Part shown: in pieces, positions 35,001 to 46,796 of the stretch
Position numbering within the stretch: position 1 is the first letter of the stretch
Layout of the letters: each line of letters starts with the position of its first letter
Source: Lingula anatina
Taxonomy: Eukaryota; Brachiopoda; Lingulata; Lingulida; Lingulidae
Direction of reading: 5' to 3'
Length of the DNA stretch: 64,000 nucleotides
Assembly (NCBI RefSeq): GCF_001039355.2
Contig: NW_019775413.1
Location: 481,237-545,236 of the forward strand
Program-made: the position numbers and the translations under genes
Notes under the pieces: generated by a model
Databases searched by the model: none
Told to the model about the DNA's origin: nothing
What the model saw: only the letters and a program-made list of their open reading frames with translations

Positions 35001-38000
35001 AGGGGGGTGAAATGATCCTTTTTTGCATGATGTTGAAGCATTTTTTCACCAATACTTTTTATGCTGTTTTTATGAAGATAATTTGAAACAATTTAGATAT
35101 AAGACCTAGGCATTGTCATAGATGGAGATATGCACTGGCTACACCATTTAGTTATCATTTTTATTATATATTGATGTTTTTATTGTTCAGTACTAAATGA
35201 ATGCTATAAGGATTTTTATCAGTTAGTACTGAGTAGTACTGTATGTGTTAACTCTTCTCCTACTTATTTTAAGTATGTGAGGTCTGATTGCGCCCTAATT
35301 CACATCTAATGGAATTATGCATTTGTATATATATATTGTTTCTGAGCAGAGTGTTCTATGTTGATCTTACATAGAGTGTTCCATATTGTAGACCCAGCCT
35401 CACAGTTTCAGACAGGGAATTCTTTCCTAGTTGGTTTTGCATACCCACAACCTGTTTTAAGATTGTTAAAATATTACTCCAAAGCAAACTCTGTTGTGCC
35501 AAATAGCTCTGATTTGCTAAATGCAATCTTGCAAAGTTTTAACTTTAAACTTTGGTATTTGGAGTGGAAGATGTGCCAAAATGTTGACTGCAAGCTAGCT
35601 GTAGCAAGGTTGCTCAAATTGGATCAAACTCAATTGAGATTTATTCTGTAGACGATGTATTTGACAACCCGTATGTGATGTTAAGACCAGCGCATAACTA
35701 GCAATTTTCATTCAAGGAGCAGTGTTTTCACTTTAAATTTTTTTCAGCCCAAGTTGTTCTTAAAGGTACATGGAGGTTGTTCAAGTAGTTAAAAACAAGT
35801 GCAATGTTATTTTAGTTTTCTAATACAAGGTATTTAAAAATTCTGAAAGTACTTGGAATATCTTTATTATTATAATCAATGGTGAAAAAGTGAATTGTTT
35901 TGTTTATGATATATTTTCAATTTATGAATGGTAATGCTTTTGCAACTTTATCAAATATGTCCATCTTTAACCTCAACCCTTGAAAATGCAGAGTTCATGC
36001 AATAAACCATAGTGCATGTGCACATAGAATATGTGACTGGTACGCGCATTCAATAGCTGACCTCTTCTTAATACTGTGACGCTCCATCACTCAACCTTAA
36101 AGTTGTATAATCATCTTTGAAATAAATAAAGAAGCAAGATTTAACTGAACGATAACATTTTGCAAGTTTTGCAAATTTGTGAAAAAAAGAGCAGTCAGTA
36201 TTGAATGATATGTATAATAGAATTGTTTGGTGAAGTAGCAAATTGCATTTCTATATTTATAGGCCTGACTCAACAGCATATTATGTCTTTTAATGCCCCT
36301 ATGCCATTGCCTGGTATTCCTACATGGCTTGCCTCTTGAGTAACAGTAATTGATGTGTTGGTTTTATCTGTACATACTCTGCCTCAGTGACCTCACATCC
36401 AAGACAGAGCTGACACTGTGCTTTGAATAAAAGAATTTGGGCAGTGTGATAATAGACTCACAGCAAACTGGATTTAATAGACAAGACAGCATCAGAAAAA
36501 AAAATCTGTTTTCCATTTTAGAATATTGCATCTCTGGCTGGTGGACCGTGTGGCGAAGTATTTTAAGGTGAAAGTAGTATTGGACAATGGTTATTTGATA
36601 CTAGTACACATTAGCAAAATCATATTTGAACTTAACTGGTATTATGTTTTACATGTTCCTCACATCTAGGATAGCCATACTAGTAACTGGATATTACACA
36701 TTTTAGAAAATTGATAACTATACAGCTGTAATGTTCTTATGTTTTTATGTTAACAGCTTTGAAATAAGTAAATGAAATGGAAGTCATCTGAGATAGCCAT
36801 AAGTCTATCCAATTAGTGTAAAATCAAGTGAGATTTTTCAGGATTTGGAGGAGAGAAAACCTGGGGTCAAAAATAATGAGACATGTAGTGTGGCAATGGA
36901 TAAAAGCTGACAGACTTTATCCACGGATATTTTTCTGCTTGTTTTCTTCAAGTTCGTTAAAAATATATTATTTTGCACAACAGTACATGATCAAAATGTT
37001 TTGCGTGTTACATGTAGATCTAAGTTGTATTACTTTCTAACACAACATTCCTGGCTTAGAGTTCCTTTATGGCTAAAAAAAAAGCCCTACATGTACTTCA
37101 TACTGATTCTTGCACATCTATCTCTATAGTCTCTTCCATGTATGACATCAAGCAATGTTGACAGCCTTGTTTAGACCATCTCGGATGATTTCCATTAGTA
37201 AGAATACTAAATGTACACAATATTGTACTAGTATATATATCATTCAAAAAAGCAACAGCCCCATTTTTATGAAATATGGCATGTGTTTTTGGGTATTGTT
37301 TTATTGATTTTTTCATGTGTGTTTTAATTTATGGTTGATGTATCATATTGTGTATATAGGCATATTGCTAATGTATGTTTAAGGCATAATTTGGACAGAC
37401 TATTGAGTAAGTGATAGATACAATATGAGTCGCTGAGCTATACGTGAAGTATGGGGCTCGACAATACACGAGTAATTTTAACGTATAGCTCGGCAACGAG
37501 TGTTGTACAGTATCTGGCTAAAACCACGGCCTCTGATTGGCTCTACACTAGTGAGTGCAACAGTCCGTGGAATGCACGCGTACATGACGTGCTTGTATGT
37601 CGAATACAGCACGACCAAGTCTTTTGTTCTACTCGCTAGCTGTGGTTTGATTGCTAAATAGTGTGTACACTATATGGTCAGTAAAATCCTTGCTCAGAAG
37701 AAATCTTTTTTAGGAAGTTACCAGTATGAACAAAGAACAGAGCTGAAATCATTCCATTGAAAAGAATTGTTATGTTTTCAAACCTTTCCCACAGAGTACC
37801 CTATTCACATTTTCCACCAATTGAAAAGAAAAGTAAAATTGTGTAAATTTTATATTCTTTTCAAGATTTTTTTTTATTTTCAATGGATATCTCATGAACT
37901 CATATAATTATCTCCAGGTAATTTTACCTCTCTGTGTGCTGGTGATCATGGGTGCCTTGTTGTCCAAGATGACGTCACTGTTTTGGAATCCCATTACTCA

Positions 38001-38775
38001 CACCACCGAGTTTGATACACCACTTCCAAAGGTACTCCATCAGGTGCTAGACAACAACATTGTTCAAAATCGAAGAGTATTCGTGGTTGGAGACATTCAT
38101 GGTTGCTATGACGAGTTACAAGCTCTACTTATGAAGGCAGATGTCTTAAAGGATGATGCTGTTGTGATTTTTGCAGGTGATTTGGTCAATAAGGGACCCA
38201 AAAGTACAGATGTGTTGCAGTTCATAAGAGAAAATACTGAAAAATATCAGTTATATGCAGTGAGGGGAAATCATGATGAGAAAGTGATTCTGGAATACAG
38301 CAGAAATAAGGATCCTTCTTATACTTTGACTAACAAGTACAAATGGGTCACAGATTTAACTGAGAATGATATTGATTATTTATCAGAACTTCCATATACA
38401 ATCTCAATTCCCAGTTTGAAATCCTTGGTCGTCCATGCTGGGATTGTTCCTGGGATACCCTTGGCAAAGCAACAGCCCATACACATGACAACTATGAGGA
38501 ATATTATAAGTCTTAATAATAACCAGTTTGAAATATCAAAATATGAAAAAGATGGGGTGGCATGGGGATCTTTGTGGAAAGGACCTAACTGTATTTATTA
38601 TGGCCATGATGCGAAGCGTGGACTACAGGAACATCCATTTGCAGTTGGACTAGATACAGGTTGTGTGTATGGGAAGAAACTGACTGGGGTCTTCATACAC
38701 TCTCCAGGTACGAGGCGTTACGTCTCTGTTGATGCACAGACAGTGTACAGAGCCCCCAAAGACTCTGCTCGTTAA
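32055..38775 (+). CDS. ApaH-like metallophosphatase, membrane-anchored
   Basis: Main coding exon 37918-38775. A first exon at 32055-32075 (ATG to a strong AAG|GTAAGTG donor) joins the TCTCCAG acceptor at 37917 in phase 0, giving MAVLQLK then VILPLCVLVIMGALL, 292 residues in all. The catalytic part is a calcineurin-type phosphoesterase with the ApaH-like (ALPH) signature: GDIHGCYDEL, GDLVNKGPKS (Lys where ApaH and PPP phosphatases have Arg), RGNHDE, then VVHAG, and YGHDAKRGLQ with GLDTGC near the end. These provide the two-metal site. Known relatives hydrolyse dinucleoside polyphosphates or mRNA caps; the substrate here cannot be told. Residues 8-25 form a likely signal anchor or transmembrane helix. 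Without the first exon the same frame has an ATG at 37894 (MNSYNYLQ), a possible alternative start but only if the acceptor is unused. The family is absent from many animals, so an intact copy is notable. Confidence 0.88.
33593..34675. mobile_element. 1.08-kb non-autonomous DNA element with 8-bp TSD
   Basis: The perfect 8-base duplication CTTATTAT is found at 33585-33592 and at 34676-34683, exactly bounding the segment. The ends are imperfect inverted repeats: both arms carry GATAAA, TCCCAA, AAATATT and GTCCC in order, followed inward by short GATCTAT/GATCCA-type repeats. If the segment and one duplication are removed, the flanks rejoin into an ordinary unit of the surrounding tandem array. 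An 8-bp duplication is typical of hAT-like transposition. No transposase frame is present. Confidence 0.8.
34021..34290. repeat. Two-unit direct repeat inside the element
   Basis: Units of about 153 bp share ACATTTTGAGAACGC, a GTGTTCT/AGAACA inverted pair, and GTTGTGAAATATAGAACACA. The first unit contains the near-perfect palindrome GTGTTCTGGCACCAGAACAC at 34073-34092. Confidence 0.8.
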
Positions 38776-39750
38776 CCTAGCTAGTATTCTCCTTTTTCAT
38801 CTTTGCACAAGGATGCAACTAACTTCTTTGTGATGGTACCTCTGTCTTATGATGGTTTGTAGATTTAAATTTCTTGCGAAAGATTGAACTCTAATTTTAA
38901 TGTGCTAAGACTGGGTTCCCATAGATTTAGATCGATCTATCCGGATCGACCTAACTCCTTGGGGGTTCATGCTAAATTGCTGTCAGGTTCCAAGAGCCGA
39001 GCGCGCACAACAGTTAATTACCCCCTTACGTCTTTTAGTAGGTGGGACAGACATTTAAGCCGGTCAGGCTGACAACAATCTAGTGAGACTCCCCACGGGG
39101 ATAGATCGATCTAAAAATCTATGTGAATGCACTCTAAGACCGGAATGATCAGACTTTTTCCAGCAATGCCAGTAGACAGTTATGCTTAGCACCAAGATTA
39201 TATAGTTTATTTTACAAGTTATAAAAAAAGAAGGCTGTTCCTGTGGAATTTATATTTGGATTATCAGTAGATGGTGCTGTTTAAAGTGAATATGTGATCC
39301 ATGAGTGTAACTCATTATGTCTTTATGTGTTATACGATAAAATGGAAAGGATATGTTGGTCTTTCACTGTTAAATATTTCTTTAAAAATCAATATCACAT
39401 TGTCTATATGAAGGTCACAGAATTTGGTGTTCTAGCTTTTTTCATCTTTGAAGGCTGTGGTTGTGTTGGAAAAGATAAGACTTAGCCTAATTAAGTTATT
39501 TCCATGATATGAGTATTATGAGCAGAAGAAGCTAGCGTTTCAGTAAATTTGTACCATTACCTTTGGGGAGGATTTAAGTTATAACATTTCATCATGTAAC
39601 CATTGTCTTAGATATTACAGTGTGCAAATAACAGACACTTTAATGAATGAAGTGTAAAATTTCAACCACATTTTGATAAGTACATAAACCAATCCTTGTT
39701 ATACATGTCTGACGACAAATAATACTTTTTGATCATTTTTAAGAAATAAA
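38776..39750 (+). other. 3' UTR of the ApaH-like gene with poly(A) signal
   Basis: From the stop TAA to the AATAAA at 39745-39750, the first clear signal I see downstream. A short inverted-repeat transposon lies inside it (38912-39133). Confidence 0.5.
38912..39133 (+). mobile_element. 222-bp MITE, copy 1
   Basis: The inverted ends share CATAGATTT..AGATCGATCTATCC on both sides (left TGGGTTCCCATAG, right arm reversed AGTGCATTCACATAG). The flanking duplication CTAAGAC occurs at 38905-38911 and 39134-39140. A second copy in opposite orientation is at about 58725-58952. No coding capacity. Its position inside the predicted 3' UTR means it would be transcribed. Confidence 0.85.
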
Positions 39751-42414
39751 TGAATTAATGTCACAAACATAATCTAGTTTATCACCTCCTGACAAACCTC
39801 ACCACCTTGTAATGAACCTTTTCATATGTATAGAATGAATGTCCTAAACTTAAATAATTTTGTTTGCTTAATTCAAGTGTGGGCTTTCAACTTTCTTAGC
39901 AGATAACGCAATCTACAGACTCTGCAGTTTTAGTCAGATGAACGTAAGGTCGCGGAAAGCAAACCCAAGTCCACATAATGACCAATTAAACGATTTGTAT
40001 GTCGAGGCTCGGTATCAACATTTCAAGTGAAGTCTCTAACTCCTAGCTTGTTGAAAATTAGTCTGCGCCATCTCTCCTTCTCTTCTCTTCCTCCCCCATA
40101 ATATCAATTCTGATCACTTATATACTTATTTCTTATCTATGGTCTATGCACTCAAACTTTAATTACTTGTAATTGTATAATTGATTTCTTTACCTTGGCG
40201 TTATACAAAGAGGCTGCCACATTACTCAATAACTATTGGACCACAACGCATTACATCACATGACCTCACAAGATATCTTTTTGATCTTTATGTCGGACAC
40301 GACAACTTGTCAACCAAGAAGTTAGTGTTCAGTGATAGAAAGATTTGAAAAACCCACAGTAAAGCATGGAATAACGAGAACTTTTCAATTTACCGAGATT
40401 GTTACAGAGTTTTGGCAAATGTCTGGAAAGGAGAATCAAAGATTAAAGGGGGTTGAATTCCCAAACCTGGAAATACATCGTCAATTTTGTCTTTTTATAA
40501 ATAGTACATAGAAATAATGTGTATGGAGTCACAACATGTTGCAACAAAATGGCTGCTGATCTTATTTATGCCCCAATTTGGTGAGCTGTCCGACTTGCTC
40601 TAAAATGAGGGGCACGTGAGCTTGGCAGCATTTTTTATGCTACTTGAACTCAGCATTACTGAAAGTTGCTGCTTTTTTTTTTTAAAGTAAAAAGATTGAT
40701 ACATGTTTAAGGCATGCAAACTCCACATCAACCATAAATAATGATTAGCTTTTATTAAGTAAAATACAAGATTAGGTTTTATGACAAAATTTACTAAAAT
40801 ATATTGAACTGAAACAACTTCTCTTTTAATCATTGTCCAATTTTTCTTTGTATATGCATTGTTTAAAATTACAAATTTGTGATATTACTTGATAAACTAG
40901 AAAACCCATCTTGTTTTCAAGTCCAACAGTTCTGTCCTTATGTGTAATAATACACATTGCACATGTCATGAAATGGAATTCTCTAAGGTGAGCCATACAC
41001 ACTGCAGGGGTATAGGTTTTTACTTCACTACCATGCTTGGGCACAAGAAGCCTGAAGCTTATTTTCATCTGTGTGAATAATGAAACTGTGAACATTTGAA
41101 GAACACAAGCACTTGCAATGATGAAAAATAAAAAAAACTGAAATCAAATATTAAAATTAACACTGTACAAGTCAAGTGATTTAAGATTGAAATAATGACA
41201 TACATTGCTTACTAAAATAGCACCTTTACTGCGGAATACAAGTGGAAATGTGACAGATGTCACCCTTTATCCACAGACAACTTTTTAAAATAAATGAATG
41301 AGATTTGCACTGCTCCATATAAAAATATTCATTAGTTTTGTCTTGTTGTTTAACAAAACATACATACTGCTCTTTTTCAAATCGAATAATATCTATGGCT
41401 ATTTCAATGCAATTACATGACCTATGTGCAAAATGGTAGCATATTGGCAGAATGTCATTCTGATCTTGAACTTGTTCCAATGTTTTGCTTGCTATATTCT
41501 TCAGATCTACTGAAAACTGCCATAAGTGACAAATATTTAATTGTTTTCATTACTTTTATCAGGATTAGCTGGTTTTCACAAAATACAACACTGTAAGGAA
41601 AAATATTCCTCAACTGCCCCCTCTTCCTCATAATACTAATAAACGCCCATTTTCTTTATAGTGCTTGAATGGAAAATGATATTTTACAGGATTGGCAAGA
41701 AACCCTATATCCAGTTTGATATGGTTCAATGCTTATAATTAAAAGAATATCCAGGTTACCCTGAAGAAGTTTGATCAGGGCAGGACAACAAATCTGCTCA
41801 CACGAACACATGAACAAAACACACAGAAACTATGCAGTTAAATGTAATGAATGTGCAGATCAGAGGTCATCAACTCATTCACACCCTAAGTTGCCTTGCC
41901 TCCCCCTGCTCTTGCCAACATACACAAGACTTCTACAGATGAACAAATATTATATATCTAAAACCTTTTTTGGCAAATTAAATCCAAAGTATTACAATAT
42001 TGCAGAAGAGGTTTGGCACATCCTTCTATCCTTAATCCTTAAGATAAATCATTGACGTCAAGTCTTATTTGCATAAGGTGACATAATATAACCAATTAGT
42101 TTTAAAATACTGTTTGTTGCATAGGCACATTGGAAGATATGATGGCATTTTTAAAAACCATTTCAGTGAGGGGCCACTTCTGTAAAAAAAAAAAAATGCC
42201 ATCAATGTATTATTAGTATTGTTCACTGACTGAGTGAGAAGCTAGTTTTAAGAACTTGAGAACACTATAATCAGAAATTAGAGCATGTTTTCACAACAAA
42301 TGGAAGAACCTCACAAAGATCATGGGGGAATACATGGGATCTTTATGATAATCCATTCAGTAGTTTCTGCTGGACAGAGTATTTTCAGGCATTGCAGCAA
42401 GAATACGCCGAGTC
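39751..42414. other. Intergenic sequence and probable merlin 3' UTR
   Basis: No gene seen. The right-hand part follows the merlin stop on the minus strand. TTTATT on the plus strand at about 40750 would read AATAAA for merlin and is a possible poly(A) signal. Confidence 0.4.
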
Positions 42415-45400
42415 CTATAATTCTTCAAAATATGCAACTCTGGCTTTGGTGGTTCCTGAACGAATCTGGAACAAAAAAGAAAAAGACAAATAAAAGATTT
42501 GTTGAAAGGCAGAGTTACAGTTTCAACAAAATCAACAAAGCAAAATATCTGAAGACTCAAATAATAACCTTTCTATCTTGTCAAAGAATTCTAGTATCAA
42601 AACCCATTCAATAAAGCCATGTTAATTTAGAAGTACTATCACTTGTATCACAAAAATGTACTCTATATACCTTGTTCATCGTAGAATACTTTGTTTCCCC
42701 CATTTCAGCATTTTCATCATGAATTCTGTCCATCAACGTCTGTTTTTCTTCAACCTTCAGCACTTCAATTTCAGTTTTGAGATCTTTTAACTGCTCTTGC
42801 AAGTGCTTGCTTTTTTCCATGTATTCAACTCTATAATTTAAATACAGAAATAATTCAGACATCTGCATCAATATAATTTACTTGTCTTTCTGCAATAAAT
42901 TGAAACAACCAAGTTTCACTTGTACAAACTTTGTAAACTTCAAAATCACTTGAATTTTACAGCAAATTTTAGTAAAACACAATTTTTCTCTTTTTTTCTA
43001 TTCTCTGTGTATATTACTACCTCTCCTTCTCTAGTTCCAAAGACAGCTGGTTCATGTCCTGGGATGATATAAGATCAACATCGCACTCATCTCCATCTGT
43101 TAATGACACTCGATCATTCCTACTGATGTCCAAGGTGTCCACACTGAGGTCACTTAACTCAGGGGCCACAGGATCATAGTGGTACAAGGCCTAAGAAAGA
43201 ATACACTTTGTTAGACCTTTATGTATCATCCATGTTTAGGCTATACACAATATATAGTTTATCATTTTTTTTTAAAGATAAACATTAAACATATATTTAG
43301 ATTAATATAACTAGAAGACGGGAATACCTGGTCCTATAGTAACTGTATAAGTTAGTACGGTAGTAGAAATAGCGTTTGAGATTTAAATATTAAACATATG
43401 AAGCATTTGACACCCTTCAAGAGCTACGAGTTCTTTCACTGACCATAATCAGACAGATAATACCAGTAATAATTCTAATATCTTACAGAGTAAGGACTCT
43501 TTGTCATTTCACACAATTTATCTTTTGCCAGTTTCTCAGCAAACTTGGCTCTTATGAGCTCTTCTTTCATTTGTTCGGCTTCTTTCACCCTGTAAGTAAA
43601 AAGGAATCATACAGTTGACAAAATATAAATTTCAAACAATTATCTAACCATAATAGCCCAACTATGAACATTTTTTTTGATAGCAATAAGTTGTCATACA
43701 TCTGGTCAGCTGAAGTATAAACCAATGCTTGAGTTATTTGAAAATTCAGCTTTCAAATATACTTTTCTAATAAAATATAAGATAGTTTAATATAATTCTC
43801 GGTTTCAATCAAGAAAACTTTACCTTCTTTCTGAATCCTCTACTATTCTTGCAGCAATAATTTCAGCTTCTCTTGCTCGCCTCTCCATCAGCATTTTCTC
43901 TTCTTCAGTCTGTAACAATACAGTAATAATGTGGGGATAGTTAACTACATAGATTGCCTGTGAGTAAAGTGATTTATTAAATATGAACACATTCATGGAG
44001 CTTCAGTCCTACATTTCTATTACATGCAAAAATAGTATTACCCCACCCACCTTTATTGCACTTATTTTGATTCTTTGTATCTCTGCTTCTGCCTCGGCAG
44101 CTTTTTGTGTGAGTAACATAGCTTCTTCTTCTGCAATTCTGGCTTTCTCTGCTAGTAGTTCAGCAGTTTCCTCTGACCTCATCTACAAACAAGAAATCCA
44201 CATTCTGCACTTTACTTCATTGGTCCAAATTACACAAACCAGACATGTATATAATTAAATACATAAACAATTCTCCTTAATATCTGAAAATAATAGTACT
44301 TAAACAGTTTTGGTACTAAATCTTTTCTAAATATCAACACTTCTATTGAATAAATAATATAAAAGCATCTTATTTCTGAAGGATAAACTGAATAATAAAC
44401 AATGACAAAAACAGATGACTGAAAAGATGTCTAACATATTGTGGCTGTACTAACCAAGGCTTCCTTGGCGATTCTCACTTCCTCCTGTAAATGCAGCACC
44501 TTCCTCTCCAGCTCATCTTTATCCCTCACCAGTTCANTAGACAAAAAATTACTTGCATAACAAGTTGTTTTTTTATTTAATGAAAAAGACGCTGTGGAAT
44601 GACACAAGGACTAAAAACAATACAAGTATGAAGAATGTGTAGCTAGTAATATCAAATGTATGTCCATAAAAACGTCTGTTATTGTTAATCAGATAACGAT
44701 TTCACACCTTGTTTTTGGCAAAAACATATGCATATTGAAACAGCACAATAAGGCAGTCTCTTTCATCCAATTGAAGCTTTTTTCCTCTCCTACAGATCAC
44801 AAGTCCGCCAGGGCCTACCTTCTTTCCAATTTTAGTAAACTTCCGCTTCTCTTCCTCACTTCGTTTTTATTTTTTGCCACGCTTTGCATCAACGAAGTGT
44901 TTAAAGTTCAACAACGTCATTTTCTAAACAAAAGGCTTATCCATGAGTACTGTGTATGACTGATAATGAAGAAACAGAGGATCAAGTCTGTAAAAACGCA
45001 AATAGCACGAGCAGGTGTTGCAGCCATTTTGTCGTGTAGGGGTATTACGAAAACGAAAACGAGACTGTACATTACATCATCCAGGAATCCCCCAACCTCA
45101 GCCAGTCACAAAATAGTATTTGTGAGTGAAACTGAGGTTAATAAATTATGTATAATTAGCTGGGAACTCCCCGAGATTTTCACCCCGTCTCTCTTTTCGA
45201 ATGTAGTAAAATATATCGTCCAGAAAAGAAACAACAATGTATTCCTTATATTTACACATTCCCAGTCAGTTTGAAAACTCGCCGGACATACGGTCCGACG
45301 ATATAGGATTTTTTATCGGACCGAGACGAAATTTGCCAGGCATGTCCGACGGTCCGACGCCTTTCGTAAAGTCTGTTTTCCAGCTCTCAATTCACTTACC

Positions 45401-46755
45401 AGTTTGTTCATTCTAAGTTTGGGAGAAAAGAAGACAAAATCTGGTGCTTTTTTGTCCACTGGCTTTATTGTAAACTGAAAAACAATGAAATCTGGTATCA
45501 TATGTGAAATTCCCTGATGCAAATTAAGAGATCTCTGCAAATTATGCTTTACTTCTTGTATTTTTTTCTTGAATTGGTCTCTATTACACTGTCACCTCTT
45601 TAATGTACTGCTTTGTATTTCAAGTATTCATTTGTTTTGAATAGTATTTTAAGTATCATTTGTTTGATCAGTCAATATTTTTTTACATTATTGCTAGGAT
45701 GAGAACCAACTTCTAATAAGCACACTTACAGTCACTCTTTTTGAAGAGTATGCATAACAAAACACAGTAGTCCTCTTTAATTCAGCAACACTTCATATAA
45801 ATGAATAAATAAAAAACAACGCAAATTAGTAATAATACGAGGCAACCAACCTTTTTATCTTTAAATGCTATATTTTTTATCTCACTCCAGGGAAAGGTGA
45901 CCTTTGGATTTAGTCTGTTTTCACTCTCATAGATATTAAGACCAAGACTGTCCACTCCAAGCCACAGGTCAGAATCTCTCTTGTTCTGAAGAAGATAATG
46001 TCAACATAGTTAAATAAGTTTTATATATATATAAAAGTCCAATGGACATAAATGGTAATTATTTAAAAACTACAAAGTTGATTCATTTACAAATACAAAA
46101 TTTTGTTGATGATACCCAAAAATGATGACTTGAATGTTTAGTTAATCAAATTGGTTTGTCAGAGCAGATGTTACAGGATGTGGATGAGAATAATGTGAAC
46201 AATTTTATTCCCTAAATAAAAATTATGACTGTAACTACCATCTTTGTCATAGTTCAATCTAACTCGATTTCATTCATTTTCATTAGTCACTCTGTGTCCT
46301 ATAAATTTTTACCTTTAACTACCTATGACCATGAGTAAAAGTTGTAAAAACTCAAAATTCTGAAAATGTAGCTTGCAATTTCTAAAAGCATTTAGACCAT
46401 ATGAAAAAAAATGACCAAATGAAGACAAATTTATGAAATCACACATAATCCTTAAACTTTCACCCAATGCGTATGACAAGAATCTCATATTAATATGCAT
46501 TCAACTGGGTGTCTCACTTGAACATCAAGACAAATAACACTCCACAATACACAAATAAAAAATATCAACATAACATATTATTAAAATGCACTAAAAGAAT
46601 TAACAATGCACAATACCTGAATGGGGAAATAATTCACACCATACATTTCTAGATCCTGTGCTATTTTCAGATATTCCATCTCAGCCTCATCCCTACAATC
46701 ATTGAAAATGAACAAATTTTTAAAAAAGTTTCTTGTTTCCTAGCATATTTCTACA

Positions 46756-46796
<41 letters not shown>

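Larger units (their letters stand above)
32076..37917 (+). other. Long intron of the ApaH-like gene
   Basis: Starts GTAAGTG and ends TCTCCAG. It holds the tandem array and inserted element described separately. The frame at 35358-35651 shows no recognisable domain and may be chance. Additional small exons cannot be excluded. Confidence 0.6.

Noticed and set aside
35358-35651. 97-codon plus-strand frame in the ApaH-like gene intron
   Set aside because: Composition looks protein-like, but I recognise no domain and it lacks a clear acceptor/donor pair in the gene's phase; kept as chance.
44790-45030. Possible minus-strand start codons ([27 protein letters not shown]) inside a merlin intron
   Set aside because: Each runs into a stop within 40 codons, the frames do not join without a shift, and there is no domain similarity.
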